Assembly: GCA_944739405.2 (NCBI GenBank)
Contig: OX123186.2
Coordinates: forward strand, 12,174,995-12,238,994
Direction of reading: 5' to 3'
Source: Euclidia mi
Taxonomy: Eukaryota > Arthropoda > Insecta > Lepidoptera > Erebidae
DNA length: 64,000 nucleotides
Shown here: positions 24,018-34,450 of the stretch, in pieces
How positions within the stretch are numbered: the stretch's first letter is position 1
How the letters are laid out: the number at the start of each line of letters is the position of its first letter
Translations under genes and position numbers: made by a program
The notes under the pieces: generated by a model
Database searches by the model: none
What the model was told of the DNA's origin: nothing
Seen by the model: only the letters and a program-made list of their open reading frames with translations

Positions 24018-24482
24018 ATTGAGAGAAAATTGAGGAAAAGCACAAGTGCAATCTATGTAGAGTTCAAACAGGCAACTGCATAAATAGTATGTAACATGAT
24101 CGTGAATTATTTTGTGATTCACGGATGCCACTTTCTCCCAAGCTCCCTTCTCCCTACTTCATTATTTTTCCTTTATCCTGTGGGAGGCAAGGGAGAATGG
24201 TCGGGTACCTGGCGCACTCACTGAGCAAATAAAATTCTTTGGTAGGAATACTGCTCGATCTTCTGTGACAGAGTTTCGCCACCTTATCCAGCCTCTTTAT
24301 GCTAACCTTCATTCTAAGCATTTTGCATAACCGGCACAATGAAACTTTTAACACTATTTGTCCTGTTAAGTGCACTTTGATTATCATTTTCATAATAATA
24401 TGTGAATATGTAAAATTACTTGTCCTGGTTGATATAGCATCGCAGGGCCTGAACTACTGAAGATAGAAAAATACATTTGAAA
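24018..24482. other. No feature recognised
   Basis: Short open frames without motifs between two mobile elements. Confidence 0.4.
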
Positions 24483-24491
24483 AGTAACCCT

Positions 24492-24886
24492 CATCATTGT
24501 TGCCCTGGTCCCAAATCATTTGGGGTCGGCGCAGTATGTTCGGCCCTTAGTTTCCATACTTCTCTGTCACCAGTCATCCGACCGTTTACCCCTTTCTCTT
24601 TCATATCCATCTTCACACAGTCCATCCATCTTTTCCTTGGCCATCCTCTCCCTTTTCGTCCTTTTACATGCACGTTCATCACTTTTTTATCTACGTACAT
24701 CTCATCTCTCCACATAACATGTCCATACCACGCCAATCGACTCCATTTTACCTTTTCATCTATGGGCGCCACTTGTCCATTTTTATCACTCCACACATCA
24801 TCTCAACATTCTTATCTCTGCTACATGCAATCGTTTCTCATCCATGTTCTTTGTAGCCCAACACTCAGCTTCATACAGCACAGTAG
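24492..24886 (-). pseudogene. 5'-truncated RTE-like LINE tail
   Basis: On the reverse strand an open frame (24796-24494) reads WSDKNGQVAPIDEKVKWSRL, WYGHVMWRDEMYVDKKV and KGRGWPRKRWMDCVKMDMKE, the C-terminal region of RTE-like endonuclease-reverse transcriptases, ending TPNDLGPGQQ. The last bases are CAACAATGATG. AGTAACCCT flanks both sides (24483-24491 and 24887-24895), so this is one complete 5'-truncated insertion of 395 bp. No catalytic domain is present. Confidence 0.9.
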
Positions 24887-24895
24887 AGTAACCCT

Positions 24896-27323
24896 AACTC
24901 TTCAAAAATATTTGTTGTCATCCTTTTATAACGTAGCCACTAAGGCAAGATTTTTTAAAACAATCTGTTGACTTGGTAGCGAATACTTTGAAAAGACGAG
25001 CAATAACTAGTTGGCTACATAAATGTCTGTACAGGGAAAATATAAGGCTAGTTTTCAACTACTAGTAATAAAAAATAATAAACCGATGCTACATAACTCA
25101 TATTTTAATCTCCAAGGGCAGCGGGCATGAGAAACGTGCTCCCCATTCGGGTTATCAGCTCAGATAAAATATAGAATAATATTTTTTGTACCCCAATGTT
25201 CATGTTTATAAGGGATCGAATAACTTTGATATATATTGGGCATTATTTATAGAATTAATCCGGCATAATTCCAAGTGTAAATTACAAAGTAAATTTGATG
25301 TGAAAACTTTGTACAACTGGTAAATAAATATTGCCCATGGCTCTTTGTTGGGAAAACCAGAAATCTAATATTAAAGACACTGCAATATGCCCCCGAACGG
25401 GAGTTTGAATTGACTTTGTGAAGGTTCTTAAGACTTCGCAATGATTTTAATTTACTTTTGTGATTAGCCTACCTTCAGCTTACATTGGTATGTCTTTGTG
25501 TAAAATCATGCAATTAAGCCTTTAGTGCAGAAAATAATAGTAGATGATTATTAATTGACCAAAAGCAGCGAAATTTTATATTCTTAAAGTGTCTAATACT
25601 CAAAGTATATATGCCATATCTTCGTTTGTATTAAAGCAGAATATAAATATTTTTTACTAATGAAATAGTTTTTATACTGATTCACACTTCAAACAAGACC
25701 TCACATTTTTTAACTTGACCTATTATACTTCACATACCAATATTTATGTAACGGGTTATACCAGCTCTATTTACGGGATAACTCGATTCAGAAAAGTATT
25801 TTCCTTTATTTACAATACATTACGCGGTATATTCACACAAATATTATTGTAAATAAAGGCTTTTCTAAGAATTACGGGATCTAGAGACAGCGATACTAAT
25901 TCAAAGGCAAGTATTCAGTACTATTTCAAAGACAAAATCATTTAATCACCTAAAACACAAAGTGACGCTTATGAACGTCAAAATTTAAGGTAATTACTTA
26001 ATTATTCTACATTTATATGAATAATACACATATTATATCTAAATAATATATCAATAATATATCTATAGGGCATCAAGAAAAGCTTTTGTTTCCCTCTCAG
26101 GGAAGAGTTTTACTATGTGTGTGAAGTCTTCGTTTAACAACAGGTAGAATTATAATCTGCATGGTGTCTTACTGCTACACATTGTACTCAGACCAACTAA
26201 ACGTAATTTAATGCCGTTATCATGTCCTTTCTTCCAAGATTCCTGAGTACCTTCAAAGGCTAAGAGCTCTTGTACATTACACGGTCTAGACAAGGTATTT
26301 TTGTCGGTGCGACTCACTTGAGCTTTTTTCAAGTTCTTTCGTTTCTTTAATGTTATGAAGTTAACCTTTAAGTATGGACGGTACATTTTTAGAACATTAC
26401 CGTGGACGTGTAGTCTCACAGGCTCCTACACTTCCTAGCGTTTTTTTTTAACAAAATTATGCAAAAGAACTTCAAAATTATATTTAACTTGAAGTGTGGG
26501 TTAGTTATAGTGAAAATACGTAAAAAAGTCTACGTTTGTCATTGGGTAGTTTTAAATGTAGCTATGTTTTTTGTTATTAGCAATTAAAATAATAAAAGAA
26601 AGCAAAATTAATCTTCTTTATATTAAATTCTAACATAAAAGGAACTCAAAAAATAAAAACATCTCTTCAGACAACAAGTAAAGAAAATTCTGACAACTGC
26701 TGTATACGCTTAATTTTTGACAGTATTTTCTCTAAGAACGAGAACATTGTAAGTACACTGGTTTGTTGTATGGGACAAAAATGTAGGTTGTTATTCTATG
26801 CTTCTTTTCAGTACAAATTCTACATGCATTTCCTGTAATTTGTATGAGTGGTAGTGATTGGTCATCCACTGTTACCATGTCACCTATTGTACATATTTTA
26901 TAACATAGATATGGACGTGTAGCCTGACAGGCTACAGGTGATTTTTAAATAAAGATTACTCACGTGTTTTTCATCAAATGCCGCAACCTCGTCCTTTACT
27001 GATCGTTTCGTTACTAAAACTGAAGCTACTGAGCAGCTCAGGTATGAGGGGAACATTACACAACTTAGAAACCAACATTCGTCCGGATCATGTGAGGCTA
27101 TACGTCCAAACTTAAAGGCTAATATTCTTTGCTCTCTTTCTTTGCCTTGTCTTCTTCATAGAACATTTTAAGTGTTCACAAAAGGCCACAAAATATCTTC
27201 ATCAGCCTTTTTAATTGGCGTCGCAATAGCATTATGGGGTATTTGGCCTAGTTTTTTAATGTCAACTGTCAAAGTAGGACGTGTGTTTTTCTCTTATATT
27301 TTAATAACTATATTTTTCCTTGT
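24896..27323. other. Unclassified AT-rich DNA with a recurring 20-bp motif
   Basis: No gene identified. GGACGTGTAGTCTCACAGG occurs at 26404, a close copy at 26913 (GGACGTGTAGCCTGACAGG) and an inverse copy at 27091-27107 (TGTGAGGCTATACGTCC). On the reverse strand both of the first two translate as PVRLHVH followed by a similar pattern of residues. The reverse frame 26419-26150 (89 codons) and a stretch near 26830 reading ACRICTEKKHRITT could belong to a decayed transposase, since a Cys-rich run of this kind ends some piggyBac-type proteins. That is speculative. Confidence 0.35.
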
Positions 27324-27330
27324 AAATAGT

Positions 27331-27569
27331 ATTGTCCGTGTGGTGACGGATTAAGAATACGGAATGTCACCACCCCATATCATCCCATGGGTGTCGTAAG
27401 CGCCGACAGAGGGAGCATATAATGCAGAGAACAGCACTGCAAGAGAAGGAAAACTTGATATAAACCCTATACCAACCCGTTTGGTCAGCGTGGTATAGTA
27501 GGCCAATTCCTACTTTCAAAGGAGAGGCCTAGTCCAGCAGTGGACTGTTAAGGGCTGATGATGATGATG
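27331..27569 (+). mobile_element. Short retroelement of the TGTCGTAAG family
   Basis: It runs from ATTGTCCGTGTGGTGACGG to GGACTGTTAAGGGCTGATG followed by GAT repeats. AAATAGT flanks both sides (27324-27330 and 27570-27576). It aligns along its length with 45181-45413. The end GTCCAGCAGTGGACTGTTA plus GCTGATGATGATG resembles RTE-like LINE 3' ends (compare GTCCAGCAGTGGACGTCT at 21973). No head or internal promoter recognised, so it is a 5'-truncated LINE tail or a SINE using that tail. Confidence 0.75.
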
Positions 27570-27617
27570 AAATAGTTATTTGTGCCCATTATACAAACAC
27601 CAACTTATTAACTTGCA

Positions 27618-28910
27618 ATGAATAATTCTGTTTGCAAAAACGTGACTCAACGCGGTAAGTCAAATTAATCTTCGATGCGCCTAGCTGCTGCCTCACAGGC
27701 AGAGAACTCTACGAATATGCCGTCTGATTTGCATACACCGCGAAATAATATATCAACATACCAATCAAACAACAAATCTAGCAAAGTTACCATGGCAAGT
27801 ATTGGTATGTTATTAGACGCAAAGCTCGAAACTTCGCTCAGTCAGCTAATGACAAACAGCGAGCTTTCGTCTTGGAGGATGTCCATAAGCTCGTCCAAGC
27901 CAAAGTTGCATCTGCCTTTCAAACTTTAAAAGACGAATTCACTAAAACTACGGATCATATTTGCGGCGATCAGCGAGATTTAAGGTCAGATATAAACATC
28001 AATTCTAATTCCATTACTGAATTAGAAAACGAGAACCGTATCCTGCGCAAGGAAATATATGCGCTAACTAGCCGCAAGTCGGGTCTAGAAAAACTGCCAC
28101 GTAGTCAAAACCTTGAACTACAAGCAGTACCAGAGAAAAGAAACGAAAATATACAAGCTTTATTTAAGAATCTTTGCAAAACTGTTATTTTTGTAACATT
28201 GGGCGGCAAACGAGTAGACGGATCGCCTGATGGTAAGCGATTACCGCCGCCCATGGACACAAGCAACACCATAGGAGTCACAAGTGCGTTGCCGCCACTT
28301 GGAGTTGGGAAAAGGGATGAGGAGTGGGATGAGGGAGAAGGAATAGGGGATATCGGCACTCTCACTCACCGAACGAAACGCAACAGTTTAGGTACTGTTA
28401 CTTTACGTCGATATTCTGTGAGAGGGTAGTACTTCCCCGGTCGAGCCGGCCCATTCATGCTGAAATCAGCAAGGCTTAACTACCGCAATAAATATATAAT
28501 AATCAATAACCATTGGTATTAATATGTTAGATAATAACATTATATCTTGTAGAAGAGTGGCCAAGGAGAATCAAGCTTCTGAACGGCCCCGCAATATTTT
28601 GATCTCGGTTTCTAATTCTTCTCTACGGGATCATGTTCTTTCTGCCTGTCACCGATTTAGAAAAACCATAAACAATGAATCCTTAAACAGCAGCCACCTG
28701 GGACTGACTGGTAACGCAACAAAAATTTTCATATCTGAACATTTGTTACCAGATTGTAAAACGCTCCATGCTGCGACTAGGCAGAGATCTAAGGAGCTTA
28801 ATTATAATTTTGTGTGGATAAATTACGGCCGTATTTATGTACGTTAAGTGGAAAGGGCGGATCATATTTATATTAAAAACCTAGACACGTTAAATAAGTT
28901 AAAATAGTTA
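27618..28910 (+). pseudogene. LINE ORF1 (nucleic-acid-binding protein) remnant
   Basis: The start is taken at the ATG at 27618 (MNNSVCKNVTQRGKSN then a stop). A shift near 27870 leads to a coiled-coil-like region, DLRSDININSNSITELENEN, and ENIQALFKNLCKTVIF. After an inserted repeat the domain resumes: NIISCRRVAKEN, RDHVLSACHRFRKT, LNSSHLGLTGNATKIFISEH and FVWINYGRIYVR, the RRM-like C-terminal half of jockey-type ORF1 proteins. This protein would coat the LINE RNA. Split by an insertion and at least one frameshift. Confidence 0.85.
28188..28500 (+). repeat. Interspersed repeat inserted in LINE ORF1
   Basis: It has GGGCGGCAAACGAGTAGACG, GCCTGATGGTAAGCGATTAC and CGCCGCCCATGGACAC, then a region with CACCGAACGAAACGCAAC and GGTCGAGCCGGCCCATTC. 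The first 120 bp match the reverse complement of 35085-35235. This type is abundant in moth genomes. Boundaries are set by where the ORF1 protein breaks and resumes, so they are uncertain by about 15 bp. No clear target duplication. Confidence 0.7.
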
Positions 28911-29074
28911 TAAATCTAACTTTGTTCGTAGCAATATTTAGTATACATATTTGGTTTTGTTTTTGCTAATTTATGTTAATTTACTACCAAAATGTGAACC
29001 GTATTAGACCCAAGATTATTATTATTATTTTTATTTAGGTGTTCTTAACTATAATAATTACATAATATATTATG

Positions 29075-29790
29075 TTTAACAGAAACCAATTTGAATCCAA
29101 GTGTTTTTGGCTCGGAACTTTTTGACAGCAGTGTATTTCGCAGAGATAGATGTGACACATCTATAAAAATGTCTGAGGGCAGTGGTGTGTTAGTAGCAGT
29201 AAAAAATCATATTAGTATATTTCGCAAGCACTCATGGGAGTCGATATTCGAAGATCTTTGGTTATCCTTTGTTCCATCTGACACTACCGTAAGTAAAATA
29301 ATCAAATTTGTGCATTTGTTACCTCCCGCCAGATTTCCCTATACATCTTGTCAACACGTTTCACAAAATTTGTCGAAAAGTTATCATGACAAATTCTAAT
29401 CATGGTGAGTTTCTAATAATCTGTACCATTAACACTCCTGGCATTAATTGGGCCCCTGTACCTCACTGGTATTGGCTTAATCCAGGACAACCATTAGACC
29501 AAAAATCCAGTCTACTCGTTGAGACTCTGAATTTATGTGGATTGATTCGGTTTAATAACATTCCCAATAAAAGCAATCGCTATTTGAATCTAATTTTATC
29601 TAATATTAGTACCATACGGATATATGGGGCCGAACCTTTAAGCCGCCTGGATGATCACCATCCCTCTCTTATAATAGACTGTTCTAATTCAAATAAACCT
29701 GGGTCCTTAAAATCATGTAGACGTAAACGATTTTATTTCCGTAAATGTAATTATGAAAGCATCAAGGAACAGCTTAAAGCTGATTGGTAG
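29075..29790 (+). pseudogene. LINE endonuclease domain remnant
   Basis: Reads TETNLNPSVFGSELFDS, RRDRCDTS and GSGVLVAVKN, then shifts frame near 29310 to YLPPDFPIHLVNTFH, INTPGINW, LLVETLNLCGLIRFNN and SRLDDHHPSLIIDCS. This is the order of an apurinic-type endonuclease of jockey-like LINEs. The first part, including the initial Asn-containing motif, is missing. The usual GDFN catalytic motif is replaced (CTINTPGINW), while the DDHHPS motif near the end is close to the usual SDHxP. It could not cut DNA. Confidence 0.8.
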
Positions 29791-30146
29791 GTAGTTTTAA
29801 AAGACCAGGACGTTAATGCTGCAATTTACACTTTTTATGAAATACTCAATATAATAATTATACAGCATACACCCATAATAAAGGACGACACACATAGTTA
29901 TCCGCTGTGGTTTTCACCAGCTTCTTTAAAACAATGCTTAAGAGAAAAACATCACAAACTTTATCGTAGATACAAAAATCCACGCGCGTATGATACTTTC
30001 AGCATGCTTCGTAAAAGATTAAACGACTCATGAATGAGGACTACAAGTCATTTGTTGCATGCACAGAATCAGCTTTGAAGTATGAAATCTAATCTTTTTG
30101 GCGATATATTAATACCAAGACGTGCACAAATGATATTCCATTAACC

Positions 30147-31565
30147 ATGAAGTACGGCAACCAAACTTCTTCAAGTCTGGGAGGCACATGCAATTTGTTT
30201 TCTGATTATTTTAGTTCGGTTTATGACCCATCAGTCCCTGCAGATTATCTACCTTTCTTTTCTGGCGGTAATTTTATTAGAACACTGCACTCAATAAACA
30301 TAACTACATACGATGTCTACAGTAAGATTTGTCATTCGGATAGCAATAAAGGTGCTGGACCTGATGGAATTCCACCATATTTTATTAAAATGTGTAGAGA
30401 TGAGCTGTGTGGGCCTTTATCAATCATATTTGCTAATTCTCTTCACTCTGGTGTGTTTCCTACCATATGGAAAGTTGCACATATAGTTCCAATGCACAAA
30501 ACTGGTGACAAATCCTCCTGTGAAAATTACAGGCCCATTAGTATTTTGTCCTGCATGGCTAAACTCTTTGAATCAGCTGTGTACGACTCACTGTACTATT
30601 ATCTTAGGTCATCAATCTCGCCAAATCAGCACGTTTCATGAAAAATAGAGCAACCCTTTCTAACCTGTTGCTTTATAAAAAAATATATATGCTGTGCTTT
30701 CGGAGAAAGGCAGCAAGTCGATACTATCTACACTGACTTCTCCAACATTCGATAATGTAAACCATTCGCTGCTTTGCGCCAAGCTCTCACACTACGGCAT
30801 ACATGGTAATTTGCTTCGTTGGGTTGAGTCCTACTTAAGTAGAAGAAGTCAGCTGGTATCGATCAAAAGTAATGTTTCATCACCAGTCACTGCCACTTCG
30901 GGGGTGCCTCAAGGTTCCCATTTAGGTCCATTATTCTTCATAATGGTAATGAGTGTTGAGGAAGCGCGTGAGGTTTGTGAGGATAGGAGCAAGTGGCGTT
31001 CTGTTGTCTCTGCCTACCCCGACGGGAAAAAGGCGTGAGTATATGTATGTATGTATTCTTCATAATATTTATAAATGACTTGATAGCGAAATTGAGAAAC
31101 CCGTGTCTGTTATACGCTGACGATTTGAAGATACATTGCGTGGTTAATAGTACTAATGACGCCTTAAGTCTTCAGCAGGATCTTCAAATTGTTCATCAGT
31201 GGTGTCAACTCTACTACATGCATCTAAACTTAAATAAATTTTGTGTGATATCTTTTGCTTGTAAAGTACAAAAAATACTTTTTAATTATAATTTAGATGG
31301 CTTTTATCTCAACAGGAAGCATGTTGTTAAGGATCTTGGGGTTATGTTTGACGAAAAGTTAACATTTCACGCACATTATGACAACATTATGAATAAAAGC
31401 ATCAGTTTACTTGGATTTATACTTAGATTTACTAAGGACTTTAAACATCCTTGTAGTCTCGTTTACCTTTTTATTACTTTGGTTCGCACCATCCTGGAGT
31501 ACAACTAATCTATTTGGTCGCCTTTTTACGCTGTTCATATTAATAGAACTGAGCGAGTTAAAAAT
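30147..31565 (+). pseudogene. LINE reverse transcriptase remnant, split by a small insertion
   Basis: Conserved order: KICHSDSNKGAGPDGIPPYF, SLHSGVFPTIWKVAHIVPMH, NYRPISILSCMAKLFE, a shift near 30640-30700, FDNVNHSLLCAKL, SGVPQGSHLGPLFFI. A 109-bp insertion follows, then FIIFINDLIAKL and CLLYADDLKIHC (YADD at 31113-31124), LNLNKFCVISF, VVKDLGVMFDEKLTF and LVRTILEYN. The next residues are in another frame (INRTERVKNK) before the large insertion at 31566. The catalytic motif is intact but the frame is broken in several places. Confidence 0.9.
30945..31053 (+). mobile_element. LINE tail insertion splitting the reverse transcriptase domain
   Basis: 109 bp that match the very end of the RTE-like LINE at 47-49 kb: AAGCGCGTGAGGTTTGTG, AAGTGGCGTTCTGTTGTCTC, TGCCTACCCCGACGGGAAA, GGCGTGAG, then GTAT repeats. 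TATTCTTCATAAT flanks both sides exactly (30932-30944 and 31054-31066). The insertion lies between LGPLFFI and the FIND/YADD motifs of the host LINE. Confidence 0.95.
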
Positions 31566-33710
31566 AAACCGGTCAAGTGCGAGTTGGACTCGCGCACCGA
31601 GGGTTCCGTACAAATCTGTAGGTATATATAATTATTAAAAAAATATGTGATGTAACTAAAAATTTAGGGTTTTCAAAATTTTCCCTATGTGCGTAAAACG
31701 TTGCTGTATGCCAGATTTCAAGACTCTAGATCGACTAGAATACCCTTTAGTTTTGACTTGAGCATTTGATATGAAGTTCAATTTTACACGGGTTCATGAA
31801 AAAAGGGCAGCACCTTTAAAATTATGAATCATATTTTAATTATATGATGTAACTAAAAATGTATGATCTTCGAAATTTTTCCTTTATCTGTGCTATAAGA
31901 GTTTGCTTCGTGCCAAATTTCAAGATTCTGAGTTCACGGGAAGTACCCTGTAGGTTTTGATTCCCCTGCGAGTAGTCGCGAGTTTGAAAATATGTTTAAA
32001 TTGCTGTTTCTGTTGAGTGAGTTAACATAGAAGTTTGACTTCATTACAGCTTAACGGTGTTATAGGCCTGAGTATTTGATCATAATCCTCTTAGCGTTAT
32101 CCCAGTTTCAGTCTGGGGTCCGCTTACTAGTCTAACCGGATTTGGCTGAATATTAGTTTTTCCACAGAGCTACTGCCTGTCTGACCTCCGCAACCCGAAG
32201 GGATAGCGATATTCCATGGTTTAGACTAGTGTCAGTTGATTAAGAAGGTACTGACGCCCTGTCAAACAACTGTCAAAGATCTTCATGACAACCGGGACCG
32301 ACGGCTTAATGTGCTCTCCGAGATACGGGACAAGCGGTAATTAATAATTCAACAGACCTGAGTATTTGGTATGAATTTCAATTTAACAACTCTACGCATT
32401 CACGAGGAAACAGGGAATAACTTTAAAATTTTAAAAATGTTTTCATTATACCTATGATGTAACTAAAAATTTACATTTATGAAAATTTTTCTTTAATCTG
32501 TGCTATAAGAAGTGGCCTTGTACCAAATTTCAAGATTCTAAGTTCATGGGAAGTAGCTTGTAGGTTTTGATTCCCTTGTGAGTTTCGAAAATTTGCGAGA
32601 ATTTGCGGCATAAACAGCTGTATTATTTGATTGCGTTGCGGTTGCGATTCTGTTACAACTGAAAGATATTATAGATTAGAGTATTTCATATGAGTTTCAA
32701 TTTAATAGCTCTATGCATTCATAAGGAAAGGGCTAGTAACTTTGATTTTTTTATTATGATAATATGATGAAACTAAAAATTTACGGCTTTCTCAATTTTT
32801 CCTTTATATGTGATATAAGACGTTGGTTTGTACCAAATTTCAAGAATTTAAGTTTACAGGAAGTACCCTGTAGGTTTTGATTCCCTTGCCAGTAATTGCG
32901 AGTTTGAACATATAGTAAAATTGATGTTTCTTTTGATTGTGTTGAGATAGAAGTTTGATTTCGTATTTGATATGAATTTCAATTTAATAACTTAACGCGT
33001 TCATGAGGAAAGGAGTTGTAACTTTCAAATTAATACACATATTTTTTTATACGATGTTACTAAAAATTTACGGTTTTCGAAATTTTTCCTTTATCTGTGC
33101 TATATGACATTGCTTCGTACAAAATTTCAAGAATCTAAGTTTACGGGAAGTACCCTGTAGGTTTTGATACCCTTGCCAGTAGTTGCAAGTTTGAAAATAT
33201 AGTAAAATCGCTGTTTCTTTTGATTGTTTTGAGATAGAAGTTTGATTTTGTTACAGCTTAAATTTATAATAGACCCGAGTATTTGATATGAATTTCAATT
33301 TTATAACTTTACGCGTTCATGAGAAAAGGAGCTACAACTTTCAAATTAATACAAATATTTTTTTATATGATGTATCTAAAAATTTACGATTTTCGCAATT
33401 TTTCTTTATTTGTGCTATAAGACATTGCTTCGTACCAAATTTCAAGATTCTGTGTTCACGGGAAGTACCCTGTAGGTTTTGAGTTTCGAATATTTGCGGC
33501 AATTTGCAGCATAAATGGCTGTATCTTTTGATTGCTTTGGCTTAGAAGTTTGATTTTTTCACAGCTTCAAGGAACAGTAGATTTGACTATTTGTTAAAAG
33601 ACTCTGTTTAATACCTCCACGCGTTTCTGAGAAAAAAGGTCTTGACAGACGGACGGACAACAAAGTAATCCTATAAGGGTTCCGTTTTGTCACTTCGAGG
33701 TACGGAACCC
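31566..33710. mobile_element. 2.1-kb element of about six ~300-bp tandem units, inserted in the LINE
   Basis: The outer ends carry an inverted pair, GAGGGTTCCGTAC near the left and GTACGGAACCCT at the right, and TAAAAAT flanks both sides (31559-31565 and 33711-33717). Inside, the block ATGTAACTAAAAATTTACG, CCAAATTTCAAGATTCT, GGGAAGTACCCTGTAGGTTT, GATATGAATTTCAATTTAA recurs; AAGTACCCTG or its variant is at 31941, 32551, 32861, 33148 and 33462, with a degenerate first copy near 31741. Period is 290-350 bp after removing the SINE at 32081-32356. No protein is encoded. Repeats with this terminal sequence are common in insects; I cannot name the superfamily. Confidence 0.85.
32081..32356 (-). mobile_element. 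SINE 3' part inserted in the tandem-unit element
   Basis: The reverse complement matches the body and tail of the SINE at 41649-42018: ATTAATTACCGCTTGTCCCG, GTCCCGGTTGTCATGAAG, CCATGGAATATCGCTATCCC, TTCGGGTTGCGGAGGTCAGA and GGGATAACGCTAAGAGG. The tRNA-like head is missing. CCTGAGTATTTG(A/G)T flanks both sides (32067-32080 and 32357-32370, one difference), which dates it after the tandem-unit element. Confidence 0.9.
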
Positions 33711-34299
33711 TAAAAATGTCTCAGGATATTATGCTACAGATATGAACATCACCAAGATTTACACTGCTATAGAGATAGGTTAAATAATTATAAGATACTT
33801 TACAGTGCTGATCTTTTGTGTCTTCACAAAATTATTCACGGTGCGACAGACTGTTCAACTTTAGTGTCTCTTATTAACTTTAATACTAAGATTAGGTCGT
33901 GACATCCTCATTTAAAAAAAATCATTTTAAATGTGCACCTGAATAATACGTCATTTTACAACCCCATTGTAAGGATGTGTCTACTATATGATGAACGATG
34001 TTCAACATATTTATGTTGAACATCGTTCTTAAAAGTTAAGAATCTATTATTGAATATATCCTATTTGGAACTGTGTTTAGGTAGTAAGTCATTATGTCTC
34101 ATGAGTAATGACTACTAACACTTGGTACATAAATGTAACGTATGTTACACAATAAGTTTATTTATTTCTTTTTATTATTATAATTTTTCACTCTCCTATT
34201 TTTACAGATTATGATGTATATACATATTTAGGAACCTAGTTAAGTTTATAATACTATTGCTTATATATGTTTGCCACAAATGTGAATAAATAAATAAAT
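33711..34299 (+). pseudogene. LINE C-terminus and 3' tail beyond the insertion
   Basis: Directly after the insertion the LINE protein resumes, one frame away: KCLRILCYRYEHHQDLH, DRLNNYKILYSADLLCLHKI, SLINFNTKIRS and PIVRMCLLYDERCSTY. This is the usual C-terminal part of jockey/CR1-like ORF2. The 3' end has GTGAATAAATAAATAAAT. A 36-bp palindrome lies at 33993-34028 inside the coding remnant. Confidence 0.85.
33993..34028. repeat. Near-perfect palindrome, 17-bp arms
   Basis: GAACGATGTTCAACATA and its exact inverse are separated by two T residues. It overlaps the end of the LINE coding remnant, so one arm probably arose by a templated inverted duplication. Confidence 0.95.
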
Positions 34300-34314
34300 T
34301 TAACATGCAGGCCA

Positions 34315-34450
34315 GACATAGGGTTTGCCGTCAAGTTTACTATATCCTCCGTTTATTTGCTTCGTGTATTTTCTTTGGTCATCTCTCACGATACCCACGG
34401 TATGAAATGGAGTGGTGACACTTGTTATGCCTAATCTATCACTATAGAAT
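34315..34450 (-). repeat. Diverged remnant of the TGTCGTAAG family
   Basis: The reverse complement has GTGTCACCACTCCATTTCAT, CCGTGGGTATCGTGAGAG and ACTTGACGGCAAACCCTATG, colinear with 27360-27470. Ends not preserved. Confidence 0.55.

Larger units (their letters stand above)
27577..34299 (+). mobile_element. Old jockey/CR1-like LINE, near full length but broken by nested insertions
   Basis: The parts in order are ORF1 (27618-28910), endonuclease (29075-29790), reverse transcriptase (30147 to 31565) and a C-terminal and 3' tail (33711-34299, ending in AATAAATAAATAAAT). Later insertions are at about 28188-28500, 30945-31053 and 31566-33710, the last containing a SINE. Removing the insertions restores continuity of the conserved protein order, which is how they were recognised. 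Many stops and shifts show it has long been inactive. Confidence 0.85.

Noticed and set aside
24477..24971. Forward 164-codon frame at the LINE tail
   Set aside because: It is the complement of the reverse-strand reverse-transcriptase C-terminus; its His/Ser/Phe-rich composition is a by-product.
28105..28365. Reverse 86-codon frame in the ORF1 insertion
   Set aside because: It lies wholly in an interspersed repeat that also occurs at 35 kb and has no coding signature.
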